Source: WRCA01 sp050943575
Lineage (GTDB): Bacteria > Pseudomonadota > Alphaproteobacteria > Rs-D84
DNA length: 64,000 bases
Reading direction: 5' to 3'
Assembly: GCA_050943575.1 (NCBI GenBank)
Contig: JBMNPL010000001.1
Span: 69,962-133,961 of the forward strand
Shown: piece by piece, positions 16,442-25,860 of the stretch
Layout: every line of letters starts with the position of its first letter
Position numbering within the stretch: position 1 is the stretch's first letter
Position numbers and translations under genes: made by a program
The notes under the pieces: model-generated
Databases searched by the model: none
What the model saw: the letters and a program-made list of their open reading frames with translations, nothing else
Told to the model about the DNA's origin: nothing

Positions 16442-17521
16442 ATGTTATCAACAATATTATCTAATCATGGTTATGAACTTAGCGGTGGTTTATCTTTTGC
16501 TTGTGGGTTTGCAGCTGCTTTTATAATAATGTTAATATTTGGTCGCAAATATATAAATGCTATGCGTCGCTGGCAGAAAAAAGGACAACCAATTAGTGAA
16601 AATGTTCCACAATCCCATTTAATAAAAGCAGGCACACCAACAATCGGGGGTGGTTTATTATTATTAGCCATCATTGTATCTAGTATTTTATTTATGGATT
16701 TTACAAATCCTTTTCCGTGGATTGCGATTGGTTCATTAATTTGGTTTGGCGTGATTGGGTTTATGGATGATTATAAGAAAATAACCAGCCAAAGTAAAAA
16801 GGCTTCAAATGGATTATCACCAAAAATGAGATTGTTATTAGAGGGGTTAGGAGTTGTTATATTGGCATATTGTATTAATTCAGTTATGCCTATTTATCTA
16901 CCTTCTTATTCAATCGCTTTCCCTGGCGGTTATATTTTCCCAATAGGTATTTTGTTGTATTTTATTTTTGCTTATTTTGTAATTGCTGGGACTGCAAATG
17001 CTGCAAATATAACCGATGGTTTAGATGGTATGTTATCAAAAATATATTTACCTATACTAGTTGTATTGCTTGTTGCTTTATTTGGTGCAACACGTATAGG
17101 TTTCATACCAAATTCTTTATTGTTACCAGATAGTGCAGCATTGTTTCCAGTTTTAGGTGCAACTTTTGGTGCTTTGATTGGATTTTTATGGTTTAATTCA
17201 TCACCAGCACAAATTTTTATGGGTGATACAGGTAGTTTAGCATTAGGCGGTTTTGTCGGGACAATATCAATGTTGTTAAAAGTTGAAATTATAATAGGTG
17301 TTGCAAGTTTAATGATGGTTACAATTTTACTATCCAGTTTTATTCAAACATTTGTTTATAAATTAACCAAAAAAAACGGGGTAGGGAAAAGAGTGTTTTT
17401 GCGTGCACCGTTACATCATCATTTTGAGGAAAAAGGTTTACCAGAATCTAAAATAGTAGAAAGATTTTTTATAATGTCAATTTTATTCAGTGGCTTTGCT
17501 TTATTATTATTGAGGTTGTAA
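16442..17521 (+). CDS. mraY: Phospho-N-acetylmuramoyl-pentapeptide transferase
   Basis: 359-aa integral membrane enzyme that transfers phospho-MurNAc-pentapeptide from UDP to undecaprenyl phosphate, forming lipid I on the inner face of the membrane. Diagnostic motifs are GFMDDYKK (DDxxK), ANITDGLDGM (Mg-binding Asp), GDTGSLALGG and APLHHHFEEKG. About ten membrane helices; normal family length. GAGGGG ends 4 bases before the ATG. It heads mraY-ftsW-murG. Confidence 0.97.
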   Translation: MLSTILSNHGYELSGGLSFACGFAAAFIIMLIFGRKYINAMRRWQKKGQPISENVPQSHLIKAGTPTIGGGLLLLAIIVSSILFMDFTNPFPWIAIGSLIWFGVIGFMDDYKKITSQSKKASNGLSPKMRLLLEGLGVVILAYCINSVMPIYLPSYSIAFPGGYIFPIGILLYFIFAYFVIAGTANAANITDGLDGMLSKIYLPILVVLLVALFGATRIGFIPNSLLLPDSAALFPVLGATFGALIGFLWFNSSPAQIFMGDTGSLALGGFVGTISMLLKVEIIIGVASLMMVTILLSSFIQTFVYKLTKKNGVGKRVFLRAPLHHHFEEKGLPESKIVERFFIMSILFSGFALLLLRL

Positions 17522-17522
17522 A

Positions 17523-18671
17523 ATGATAAAACGTGGTGAAGAAAGTGCTCTAACAAGTTGGTATTTTGAAATAGATCGTAATCTATTTTTTAGTATAATA
17601 ATTATGTTTTTTATAGGATTGTGGGCAATGGTGTCTGCGGGTAGTGTCGCGGCAGAACGTCTTAATCCGCCGCAAGAATGGCATTTTTTCCTTGTAAAAG
17701 CAATTCCGATTTATGTTATCGGTTTCATTACATTTTCGGTTTCCTCTTTTATGAATAGACGTCAAATAATGATAATTAGTGCATTAAATGTTTTAATTTG
17801 TGGATTACTACTTGTTGCTACATTAATTATACCAGCCGCAGTTAAAGGTTCTGCTAGATGGGTTAATTTAGGATTCGCTTCAGTTATGCCCAGCGATTTA
17901 ATGAAACCCGGTTTTATATTAATAACTGCTTGGTTCTTAACAAGGCTTGAAAAATTATCCCCTGGTAATATTTTTACCACAAAACGTGTTTGGAAGTGGG
18001 ATGCATGGCCAGCATATTTAGGGGTATTTTTACCTATGTTATTTATTATTTGGAATCATCCAGATTTTGGTTCTTTTATTTTATATTTGTTAGTTTTTGG
18101 CACAATGATTTTTTTAGCAGGATTACCTATGTATCTATTATCTATTTTATTTGCGCTGTGTGCTGGTGTTGGTGTTTTTACATTTATGTCTAAAGCTCAT
18201 GTTAAATCACGAATACTTGGTTTTTTAGGGCTAGCTGGTGGTGGTGATAATTATCAGATAAGAAAATCAGTTGAAGCAGTACAACATGGTGGTCTGTTTG
18301 GACGAGCTGAAGATAGTTTTATAAAACAATCTTTGCCGGACGCACATACAGATTTTATATTTTCAGCAATAGCGGAAGATGTTGGAGCAATTCTTGTTAG
18401 TATTTTATTAATACTCTTTTTATATGTTCTAAAACAACTAATGATACATGCTCTGAATACCAAAGATAAAATGGTGTTTTATGCGTGTAGTGGATTGATG
18501 GTTTTATTTGGTGTTCAAGTTTGCATAAATGTAATGTCGGCCTTGGGATTGATTCCGACAAAGGGTATGACATTGCCATTTATTTCTTATGGGGGATCTT
18601 CTTTTATTGCGTTTTGTCTAGCATTTGGTATGATTTTAGCGTTAATTCGAGAAGATAAATGGAAAAAATAA
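17523..18671 (+). CDS. ftsW: FtsW, SEDS-family peptidoglycan glycosyltransferase
   Basis: 382-aa polytopic SEDS protein that polymerises lipid II at the division septum with a class B PBP. It has the family signatures KGSARWVNLG, a SDLMKPGF block, HPDFGS, AHTDFIFSAIAEDVG and LPFISYGGSS. Position next to murG and mraY favours FtsW over RodA. Only 1 bp separates it from mraY, where murD would usually stand. Confidence 0.92.
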   Translation: MIKRGEESALTSWYFEIDRNLFFSIIIMFFIGLWAMVSAGSVAAERLNPPQEWHFFLVKAIPIYVIGFITFSVSSFMNRRQIMIISALNVLICGLLLVATLIIPAAVKGSARWVNLGFASVMPSDLMKPGFILITAWFLTRLEKLSPGNIFTTKRVWKWDAWPAYLGVFLPMLFIIWNHPDFGSFILYLLVFGTMIFLAGLPMYLLSILFALCAGVGVFTFMSKAHVKSRILGFLGLAGGGDNYQIRKSVEAVQHGGLFGRAEDSFIKQSLPDAHTDFIFSAIAEDVGAILVSILLILFLYVLKQLMIHALNTKDKMVFYACSGLMVLFGVQVCINVMSALGLIPTKGMTLPFISYGGSSFIAFCLAFGMILALIREDKWKK

Positions 18672-18682
18672 TGAGGTAAATA

Positions 18683-19741
18683 ATGAAAGTTTGGATAGCA
18701 ACAGGCGGAACAGGTGGACATATTTTTCCAGCAATTAGTGTTGCCGAAGAGTTAGTGCGCCGTCATCATCGTGTTATTATTTCTAGTGATAGTCGCGGTA
18801 TGCCAATTGTTAAAAAAAATAAACCAATGCGAAGCGGTACAGCTTTTATATGGGCATCTGGTGTGGGTGCAAAATCAACCCCGAAAAAAATAGCTTCACT
18901 ATTTAAAATTATAATTTCTTCAATTGTTATGACTTTACGTTTTATGATTTTTCGCCCGTCACATATTGTCGCGTTTGGTGGCTATTCATCTGTTCCAGTT
19001 GTTTTTGCTGGAAAAATATGGAAGATACCAACATTACTACATGAACAAAATGCTCATATTGGTCGCGCTAATTTATTTGCTTTACGATGGATTGATACAT
19101 TGATGACCAGTTTTCCAAATGTAAAAGGTATTCCGGAAGAATCACAAACTAAAATAGTTTATACAGGATTACCAATTCGCAAAGAATTTTTAACTGAAAA
19201 TGATTATAATATTACAACAAATGAGTATCGTTTATTAGTTACTGGTGGTAGTTTGGGTGCTCAAATTATAGATGATGTTGTTCCAGATGCGATTACAGAA
19301 TTACCCATAACTTTTTGTAAAAAATTGTTTATAACTCAACAAACGCGTCCAGAAAATGTTGCTAGATTACAAAGATTTTATGCCAGTAATGGGATTAAGG
19401 CAAATGTAGTTAGTTTTATTAATAATATGGCAGATGCGTTGGAATCAGCAAATTTGGTGATTGGTCGTGCTGGTGCAAGTACAATTGCGGAAATGCAAGC
19501 TGTTGGTCGTCCAGCAATTTTAGTACCATTAGGTATTAATCCAGACCAAATAGCAAATGCCGAAGCGTTCGCATTAACAGGCGGTGCAATTTCAATAGAT
19601 CAGAAAAAATTTACCCCAAAATGGCTGTCTAAAACTTTGGAAGAATTATTTGATAATCCGGCAAGATTAAAAAAGATGGCGGAAAAAGCAAAAATTCCGA
19701 ACAAAGCTGTAGATAATATAGTTAAAGAAATTCTGATATAA
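18683..19741 (+). CDS. murG: UDP-GlcNAc:lipid I N-acetylglucosaminyltransferase
   Basis: 352-aa GT28/GT-B glycosyltransferase making lipid II from lipid I at the inner membrane. The N-terminal Gly-loop is TGGTGGHIFPA, with His as a family-conserved residue. The N-domain also has VAFGGYSSVPV and HEQNAHIGRAN. The C-domain carries GGSLGAQII and the UDP-GlcNAc site GRAGASTIAEMQA. GAGGT lies upstream of the ATG. It closes the mraY-ftsW-murG set; murC, murB and ddl do not follow. Confidence 0.96.
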   Translation: MKVWIATGGTGGHIFPAISVAEELVRRHHRVIISSDSRGMPIVKKNKPMRSGTAFIWASGVGAKSTPKKIASLFKIIISSIVMTLRFMIFRPSHIVAFGGYSSVPVVFAGKIWKIPTLLHEQNAHIGRANLFALRWIDTLMTSFPNVKGIPEESQTKIVYTGLPIRKEFLTENDYNITTNEYRLLVTGGSLGAQIIDDVVPDAITELPITFCKKLFITQQTRPENVARLQRFYASNGIKANVVSFINNMADALESANLVIGRAGASTIAEMQAVGRPAILVPLGINPDQIANAEAFALTGGAISIDQKKFTPKWLSKTLEELFDNPARLKKMAEKAKIPNKAVDNIVKEILI

Positions 19742-19797
19742 TAAAATATAAATTTATATCTTTATTAAATAATTAAATTCCCCGAATTAAATATTTG

Positions 19798-19818
19798 ATT
19801 TTATAATTATTATAAAAT
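19798..19818. promoter_or_regulatory. Perfect palindrome, candidate MarR operator
   Basis: attttataa and ttataaaat form 9-bp perfect arms around tta, within the promoter region about 40 bp before the MarR gene. It could be an autoregulatory site, but AT-rich palindromes arise easily by chance in such DNA. Confidence 0.35.
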
Positions 19819-19855
19819 ATAATGATTTTTGCGTTCAAAATAAAGTGGAAAAATA

Positions 19856-20302
19856 ATGCAAAAAGAATTTATAAATATTATAGAACAAAATATGGTTGTT
19901 TTAGCGTGGTTATCTGATAAATTAAAAAAACCAAACAGAGTTTTATCGCGTCACCCACGACAACAGTTAGAGATTTTAGTACGTTTACATTTAGGAGGGC
20001 GTGCAAAATTAAAAGATATAGCAGCACGCGAATATACACCAGCATCCAATCTTTGTTCTTTGTTTCGTATACTAGAAAAAGAAGATTTGGTTAAACGTGA
20101 AATTGATGATAAAGATCGTCGTAATACTTGGTATTCTGTAACACCAAAAGGAACAAAATTAGCATTGAAAACTATAGATTCTTTTCGGGCACGTATATCA
20201 GAACTTTTTAGTAATATTTCAAAAAAAGATGAAGAAATATTAACCAATTCTCTTAAAAATATGAACATAATACTTAATAAAATCAAACAGGCGAAAATAT
20301 GA
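19856..20302 (+). CDS. MarR-family regulator of the efflux operon
   Basis: 148-aa winged-helix repressor. HPRQQLEILVRLHLGG starts the DNA-binding core, ASNLCSLFRILEKEDLVKREIDDKDRRNTWYSVTPKG is helix 3-wing with the family's D-x-R-D/R-R wing signature, and a C-terminal helix completes the dimer interface. The gene overlaps tolC by 4 bp and leads an operon with tolC, an adaptor and an RND pump, so it most likely represses this operon and responds to an exported compound. Confidence 0.88.
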   Translation: MQKEFINIIEQNMVVLAWLSDKLKKPNRVLSRHPRQQLEILVRLHLGGRAKLKDIAAREYTPASNLCSLFRILEKEDLVKREIDDKDRRNTWYSVTPKGTKLALKTIDSFRARISELFSNISKKDEEILTNSLKNMNIILNKIKQAKI

Positions 20303-21615
20303 AAAAAATATTGATTTTATCATCTTTATTACTAATAATTTTTACACCATATTCTTATGGGCGAAATCTTTCATTTAATGAAGCTATAAATATGATTTTA
20401 ACAGAATCAAACGATCTAAAAAAAGCCGATGCTAATGTAAAAAAGGTCCAAGCCCAATTAGATGCTGTAAAATCAAAACGTTGGTTTCATGTTGAAGGTT
20501 CAGCAACTTATATAAACCTTATAAATGTAAAAGATCCTGGTAATCCAAATGGTGTTGAATTACCACCAGAACTTGGCGGATTAATTTCTTCTGTATCAGG
20601 AACAAGTTCAAATATAGTAATACCAGATAATTTAATGTTTGCAGGTGTTACAATTACACAACCTATTTATACTTTTGGTAAAATAGGTAACGCAGTAAAT
20701 GCGATGGATAGCGCGGTTCAGATGTCTATTAGTGGAAAAGAGTTAGTAAATCGAGAAGTGCGTTATGGTGCTGCTCAATTATATTGGACAGCAAAAATGG
20801 CTGAAGAAGCTGTAAAAATTGCAGAAAAATCTTTAAATGCATCGCTTACGGCGCGTAAAAAATTAACTAGTGCGGGACGCGCTTCGCGTAGCAATTTGGT
20901 AAAAATAGAAGCAGATATAGCTGTTAAAGAAATTAATCTTTCAGATGCAAAATTTAATCGTGATACTGCGCATCGTATGTTAAAAATTATGGCCGGAATT
21001 GATGTAAATGAAGAGCTAGTTTTAACAGATAATTTTCCGTCAAAATTTGATGAATTAAATGTAAAAACAATGAATTCAAATCCAGAATGGGATATGTTAC
21101 AACATCAAGTTCAAATGAGTGAACAAAATGCTAGTGCAAAACGTGCTGGTTATTTACCAACCTTGGCAGCTACCGCATCTTATGATTATATTATTTCTAA
21201 TGAAGATTACAAAATATGGAATGGAAATAAAGTTCAAAATGCCTATTGGGGTTTGTCTTTATCTGTCCCGATTTTTGACGCTGGATTAAATCGCGCTCAA
21301 GCGACAGTTGCTGCAATGGATGCTGAAATTGCACGTGAAGATTTGGATAAATCTAAAAAACTTAAATCTGAAGAATATCAGATTGCTGTTAAAAAATATG
21401 AACATTTGCGTACAAGTTTATCTGATTTAGAAAAAGCTAGAAATTTAGCGGAAAAAGCATATGGGTATAGTCGTGATAGATTTGCTGCTGGTCAAACTAG
21501 TGCGGTGGAATTAGCAGAAGTTTCTTCGGCTTTGTCTCAGGCGGATATGGCTGTATTAAATGCAAAATATAATTTAGTTATATCCCAAGAACAGATAAAA
21601 AAGTTAAACAAATGA
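20299..21615 (+). CDS. TolC-family outer-membrane efflux protein
   Basis: 438-aa outer-membrane channel of the TolC/OEP family, with a signal peptide ending near residue 21 (TPYSYG). Two long repeated helical halves are visible: ADANVKKVQAQLDAVKSKRW ... MAEEAVKIAEKSLNASLTARKKL and EQNASAKRAGYLPTLAATASY ... RFAAGQTSAVELAEVSSAL. It forms the outer exit duct of the tripartite pump encoded by the next two genes; it overlaps both neighbours by 4 bp. Confidence 0.92.
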   Translation: MKKILILSSLLLIIFTPYSYGRNLSFNEAINMILTESNDLKKADANVKKVQAQLDAVKSKRWFHVEGSATYINLINVKDPGNPNGVELPPELGGLISSVSGTSSNIVIPDNLMFAGVTITQPIYTFGKIGNAVNAMDSAVQMSISGKELVNREVRYGAAQLYWTAKMAEEAVKIAEKSLNASLTARKKLTSAGRASRSNLVKIEADIAVKEINLSDAKFNRDTAHRMLKIMAGIDVNEELVLTDNFPSKFDELNVKTMNSNPEWDMLQHQVQMSEQNASAKRAGYLPTLAATASYDYIISNEDYKIWNGNKVQNAYWGLSLSVPIFDAGLNRAQATVAAMDAEIAREDLDKSKKLKSEEYQIAVKKYEHLRTSLSDLEKARNLAEKAYGYSRDRFAAGQTSAVELAEVSSALSQADMAVLNAKYNLVISQEQIKKLNK

Positions 21616-22175
21616 ATAAATATAAAAAACTAGTTTATATTTTAATAAGCATAATTTTTGTTTTTTGGATTGGGTTCCGTATAAATTCAATTTATCAAGA
21701 ATCAAAACGTCAAGTTTTTAATATTGCACGTAAACCTGCGATACCAGTTAATACAATGGTTGCACGTCGTGAAACAGGGGTTTTACAAGAACCAATATTT
21801 GTAAAAAATAATATTGCATTTGTATCAGGATCGCGTGTAAATAAATTTAGTCCAGGTCAGATTATAAATAATGGGAAAATAATTTCAGTTTCAAAAAATA
21901 TAAATTTAGATACTGGTATGTATAAAATAAGAACATCAGGTGTTCAAGATGGGGGGCATTTTGCATATCAAAAACATACTGGCTTTTTTGTTCCGAAATA
22001 TGCCGTACGTAATGGAAAAATAATGGTATTAAAAAATGGAATTGCGATGATTAAACAAGTAGAAATTGTAAATAATGATGCGGAAAATGTATTAATAAAT
22101 TCAGGATTAGATAATGGCGATATTATAATATTATCGCATGTAGAACCCGGAACAAAGGTACAAGAAAATGATTAG
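21612..22175 (+). CDS. Reduced periplasmic adaptor of the RND pump
   Basis: 187-aa protein with an N-terminal membrane anchor (about 6-24) placed exactly where a membrane-fusion protein belongs, overlapping tolC by 4 bp and the pump gene by 8 bp. Its C-terminal part (VPKYAVRNGKIMVLKNGIAMIKQVEIV ... NSGLDNGDIIILSHVEPGTKV) matches the last beta-barrel/membrane-proximal portion of RND adaptors. Normal adaptors are about 350-400 aa and contain an alpha-hairpin that reaches TolC plus a lipoyl domain; here that space is only about 100 residues. So it is a strongly shortened adaptor, or the remnant of one that still works. Confidence 0.65.
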   Translation: MNKYKKLVYILISIIFVFWIGFRINSIYQESKRQVFNIARKPAIPVNTMVARRETGVLQEPIFVKNNIAFVSGSRVNKFSPGQIINNGKIISVSKNINLDTGMYKIRTSGVQDGGHFAYQKHTGFFVPKYAVRNGKIMVLKNGIAMIKQVEIVNNDAENVLINSGLDNGDIIILSHVEPGTKVQEND

Positions 22176-25100
22176 GTTTTTTGTTAAAAGACCAATAACA
22201 ACAATAATGTTTGTTTTACTTTGGGTTGTTCTGGGTATAGCTGCTTTTACAAATATGAATATAGAGCGTACACCGGCGGTAGATTTTCCAATGGTTACAA
22301 CAACTTTAATTTATCCTGGAGCATCACCTGCTGAAATAGAATCTCAAGTAATAACAAAAACTGAAGACGCAATTTCTCAAGTTGCGGGCGTAAAAAAAAT
22401 CACCAGCCAAGCATTTGAAAATGGTGGTTTTGTGATGACCGAGTTTAATTTGGGAGTAAATGTTAATGATAAAGCATCTGAAGTTAAAGCTAAATTAGAC
22501 TCTATACAATCTGAATTTCCAGATGATTTAAAACAACCAGTTGTTGAAAAATTAAATCCATTACAAGAATCAGTTATGGATATTGCTTTAACTGGTGCTG
22601 ATGTACGGGATTTAGAATTTTATGCAGATGATATTTTATCAAATAAAATTACAGCGATAAAAGGTGTTGCCGGGGTTACTATTTTTGGTGGAGAAAAACG
22701 TGCAATTAGGATCATGATGAATCCAGAATTAATGGCAGCACGTGGGGTTTCAATTACAGATATTGTGTCTGCTTTGGGTGCGCATAATTTAAATGTTCCC
22801 AGTGGAAAGTTAGAACAAGGTACAGATTCAAACAATGTTCGTTTTATTGGTGAATTCAAAAGTATAAAAGATATAGAAAATTTAAGAATTACAACAGGGG
22901 AAGGTCAAAATTTTCTATTACGTGAAATTGCAACAGTTAAGGACTCGGCCCGTGATATTGAAACTGGTTCACGTTTAGATGGGAAACCAGTTGTAATATT
23001 ATCGGTTGTGAAAGCCTCTGATGGTAACGCTATAAAAATATCAAAAGCATTAAGAACTGTTTTGCCGAAAATAGAACAAGAAATGCAATTAAAATTTGCA
23101 AATTCACATATGGATATAATTTCTGATTCTTCTATCGCGATTGAACAAGAAACTAATAACACATTACGAAATATTTGGTTGGGGTTAGCGTTAACAATCA
23201 TAATTTTATTAGTATTTACCCGTAATTGGAGAACAACAATTATTGCTGGAATTATGATTCCAACATCTTTGATTGCTGGAATATTCTTTATGGATATTTC
23301 CGGTTTTACCATAAACGCAATGACATTATTAGCGATTGCGACTGCACTTGGGACGCTTATTACTGATGCGATTATTCTAATTGAATCAGCACTTGGCTTA
23401 ATAGAACAAGGTATGTCACCAGAAGATGCAGCAGTTGAAGGAACAAAACGAGTCGCAGTTAGAATATTTGCAACAATTTTGACTCATGTTGTTGTATTTT
23501 TACCACTTGTGTTTATGGATGGTATAGTTGGTCAATTTATGAAACAATTTGGATTATCTGTAGTTTATTTGGTTTTATTATCTTCGGTATTTAGTTTTAC
23601 TTTAACTCCGATGATGATTGCGAAAATTTTACGTGCGAGACAAAATAAAAAAGATAAATTAAAAAAACAGGAAAAAAGTTTACAATGGTATCGCCCTTTT
23701 TATAATTGGCAAATTTCGCATCCTTGGCGTGCAGTGGGTGTTGCCTTAATAATTTTTATTCTTTCTATAATTCCTATGATTTGGGTCGGAAATGAATTTC
23801 AACCAAGTGTTGATATAGATGAGATTAAAATAATAGCACGAGCACCTGCTAATAGTAGTTTTATCCAATCTGAACAAATTGCTAAACAATTAGAAGAAAA
23901 ATTAAGTCAGTTTTCAGAGATAAAATCTGTATCTGTTAAAATAGGGGAACGTGGTGTTCAAAATATTAAAATGCGTGTAGAATTAATTCCACGTTCAGAA
24001 AGAAATATTTCAGATAAATTAATAGCACAAAAAATATTACCGAAACTTTCTGAAGTTCCAGATGTAGAAATTCAAGTTCGTGCAGGTATATCAAGTGATA
24101 GTGTAGTGGCAGATATGGTATTAAATATCAGTGGTGATGATGATATAAAGCGCGAAGCATATACTGATCAGGTGATACAAGCATTAAATCAAATTCCTGA
24201 AATACAAAGTGTTGTTCGTGCCCAGCAATCACCTGGTGATGAAATAAGATTTATTCCAGATAATGAAAAAATGAGTTTTTGGGGTATAAAAAATGCGACT
24301 GCTGGGATAGCATTACGTACAGCTTTATTTGGAAATGATAATTATAAATTTAAGGAGGCAGGTAAAGAATATCCTATAATTTTAGAGTTTGCGAAACCTT
24401 TTAAAACAAACGAAATGTTTGATAGTGTTTTTATTAGTTCATATAAGGGTTTAGTTCCTTTATCAGAACTTGGTAAAATAGAACAAACAAAATCAACACC
24501 AGAAGTGCGGAGATTAAATAAAAATCGTATTACTGAAATAAATATAAATTTAGGAAAAAGTACAATTGGACCAGTTCAAAAAAAGATAGAAACCGAATTG
24601 AAAAAGATAGATTGGGAATCTGGATACAATGCTACATTTGGCGGGATAAGTGAAATACAATCTGAAACAACTAATGAAATTAGTATAGCGTTTTTATTAG
24701 CAACTATATTAACTTTTATGTCATTGGCAGCAATATTAAATTCTTTAGCCCATCCATTTACGATAGCAACTGGAATATTAACTAGTTTTTCGGGGGTGTT
24801 TATTTTAATGTTTTTGACGGGTGCGACAATAAATGTAGCATCAATGTTGGCTTTGATTATGTTAGTTGGGTTGGCTGTCAGTAATAATATTTTAATTTTG
24901 GAACCAACATTAACAGAAATGGAACGTGGGACACCGGCAACCAAAGCATTATGGGAACAATTTGTTGATAAAAAACGTATGTTAGTAATGACAACCATAG
25001 CAGTTGTTGCCGGATTAGTACCTCAACTTTGGTCTGCGGATGGGATGAAACGTAGTATGGGTGCAGTTATTATTGGTGGAATTTTAGCGTCTTTATTCTG

Positions 25101-25191
25101 GACATTTTTCCTGACCCCAGCTATATTTATGCTGATGGAAAAAACAAGGAAAAAGAAATATGTTAAAAAAACAAAAAGTAGTGATATTTGA
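22168..25191 (+). CDS. RND-family (HAE1-type) efflux transporter
   Basis: 1007-aa inner-membrane pump with AcrB architecture. The start is MIRFFVKRPITTIMFVLL, followed by two periplasmic loops and twelve membrane helices in two repeats (TM2-6 about 330-480, TM8-12 about 835-995). It expels drugs or other amphipathic compounds using the proton gradient. By eye alignment, the TM4 Asp pair is T399-D400 instead of Asp-Asp. The TM10 Lys position is Ser905 in GLAVSNNILILE. The TM11 Arg region (KKRMLVMTT) looks conserved. This implies an altered proton relay. It is third in the tolC-adaptor-pump order; its 3' end overlaps a HAD gene by 32 bp. Confidence 0.9.
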   Translation: MIRFFVKRPITTIMFVLLWVVLGIAAFTNMNIERTPAVDFPMVTTTLIYPGASPAEIESQVITKTEDAISQVAGVKKITSQAFENGGFVMTEFNLGVNVNDKASEVKAKLDSIQSEFPDDLKQPVVEKLNPLQESVMDIALTGADVRDLEFYADDILSNKITAIKGVAGVTIFGGEKRAIRIMMNPELMAARGVSITDIVSALGAHNLNVPSGKLEQGTDSNNVRFIGEFKSIKDIENLRITTGEGQNFLLREIATVKDSARDIETGSRLDGKPVVILSVVKASDGNAIKISKALRTVLPKIEQEMQLKFANSHMDIISDSSIAIEQETNNTLRNIWLGLALTIIILLVFTRNWRTTIIAGIMIPTSLIAGIFFMDISGFTINAMTLLAIATALGTLITDAIILIESALGLIEQGMSPEDAAVEGTKRVAVRIFATILTHVVVFLPLVFMDGIVGQFMKQFGLSVVYLVLLSSVFSFTLTPMMIAKILRARQNKKDKLKKQEKSLQWYRPFYNWQISHPWRAVGVALIIFILSIIPMIWVGNEFQPSVDIDEIKIIARAPANSSFIQSEQIAKQLEEKLSQFSEIKSVSVKIGERGVQNIKMRVELIPRSERNISDKLIAQKILPKLSEVPDVEIQVRAGISSDSVVADMVLNISGDDDIKREAYTDQVIQALNQIPEIQSVVRAQQSPGDEIRFIPDNEKMSFWGIKNATAGIALRTALFGNDNYKFKEAGKEYPIILEFAKPFKTNEMFDSVFISSYKGLVPLSELGKIEQTKSTPEVRRLNKNRITEININLGKSTIGPVQKKIETELKKIDWESGYNATFGGISEIQSETTNEISIAFLLATILTFMSLAAILNSLAHPFTIATGILTSFSGVFILMFLTGATINVASMLALIMLVGLAVSNNILILEPTLTEMERGTPATKALWEQFVDKKRMLVMTTIAVVAGLVPQLWSADGMKRSMGAVIIGGILASLFWTFFLTPAIFMLMEKTRKKKYVKKTKSSDI

Positions 25192-25783
25192 TTTTGATGG
25201 GACATTAAGTGCCAAAGATGCGAATGCTCAATTCATGAAATATTGTTTTAAACATAGTTTACGACCTTGGCTTTTTTTACCGATGGTTTTATTTGGTGTT
25301 ATACTTTCATTTTTTGATCGTAAAGATACAAATGTTCGTAAATTTTCAAAAACTTGGCGTGAAATTATGCGTTGTTTTCAAAGCAAAGATTTAGTAAAAA
25401 ACTTGGCCCCAGAATTTATAAAACAGCATAAAAAATTACGTTTTGATTGGGTAAATTCAGTTGTTAAGAAAGAGCGCACAGCAAAGGATGTAAAAGTAAT
25501 TTTAATTTCTGCTGGTTCAAATTTTTTAATTCCATATTTAGTAGATGATTTAAAATTTGATGCAGTTTTAACATCTGATATGCAAAAGCAAAAACCATGG
25601 AAGTTTAATTTTTTAAATTGGGGTTCTGGTAAAGTAGCGTCTCTTAAAAAATGGGCTAGAAAGAACAAAGTTGAACCGATAGTATTACGTAGTTATGGTG
25701 ATAGTTATGGTGATAAACCATTAATGAAATTAGCAAAAGAACAAATTTGGATTGATCCAAAAACCGGTAATCGCCTTATTTAG
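25160..25783 (+). CDS. HAD-superfamily phosphatase
   Basis: 207-aa HAD hydrolase of the SerB-like IB group. Motif I is FDFDGTLS with nucleophile Asp11 and Asp13. Motif II is VILISAGS, with Ser in the ISAGS segment. Motif IV is YGDSYGDKPLM. A helical cap insert (about 25-100) contains a hydrophobic stretch SLRPWLFLPMVLFGVI that could lie on the membrane. The ATG lies inside the 3' end of the RND gene, with AAGGA a few bases before it, so translation is probably coupled. The substrate is not predictable from sequence. Confidence 0.82.
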   Translation: MLKKQKVVIFDFDGTLSAKDANAQFMKYCFKHSLRPWLFLPMVLFGVILSFFDRKDTNVRKFSKTWREIMRCFQSKDLVKNLAPEFIKQHKKLRFDWVNSVVKKERTAKDVKVILISAGSNFLIPYLVDDLKFDAVLTSDMQKQKPWKFNFLNWGSGKVASLKKWARKNKVEPIVLRSYGDSYGDKPLMKLAKEQIWIDPKTGNRLI

Positions 25784-25860
25784 CTTTTTTTTTTAAATAA
25801 CTTTTTGATATACTATAAATAAAGATAATAGAAAAAATCAATACAGTAAGGATTTAAAAA

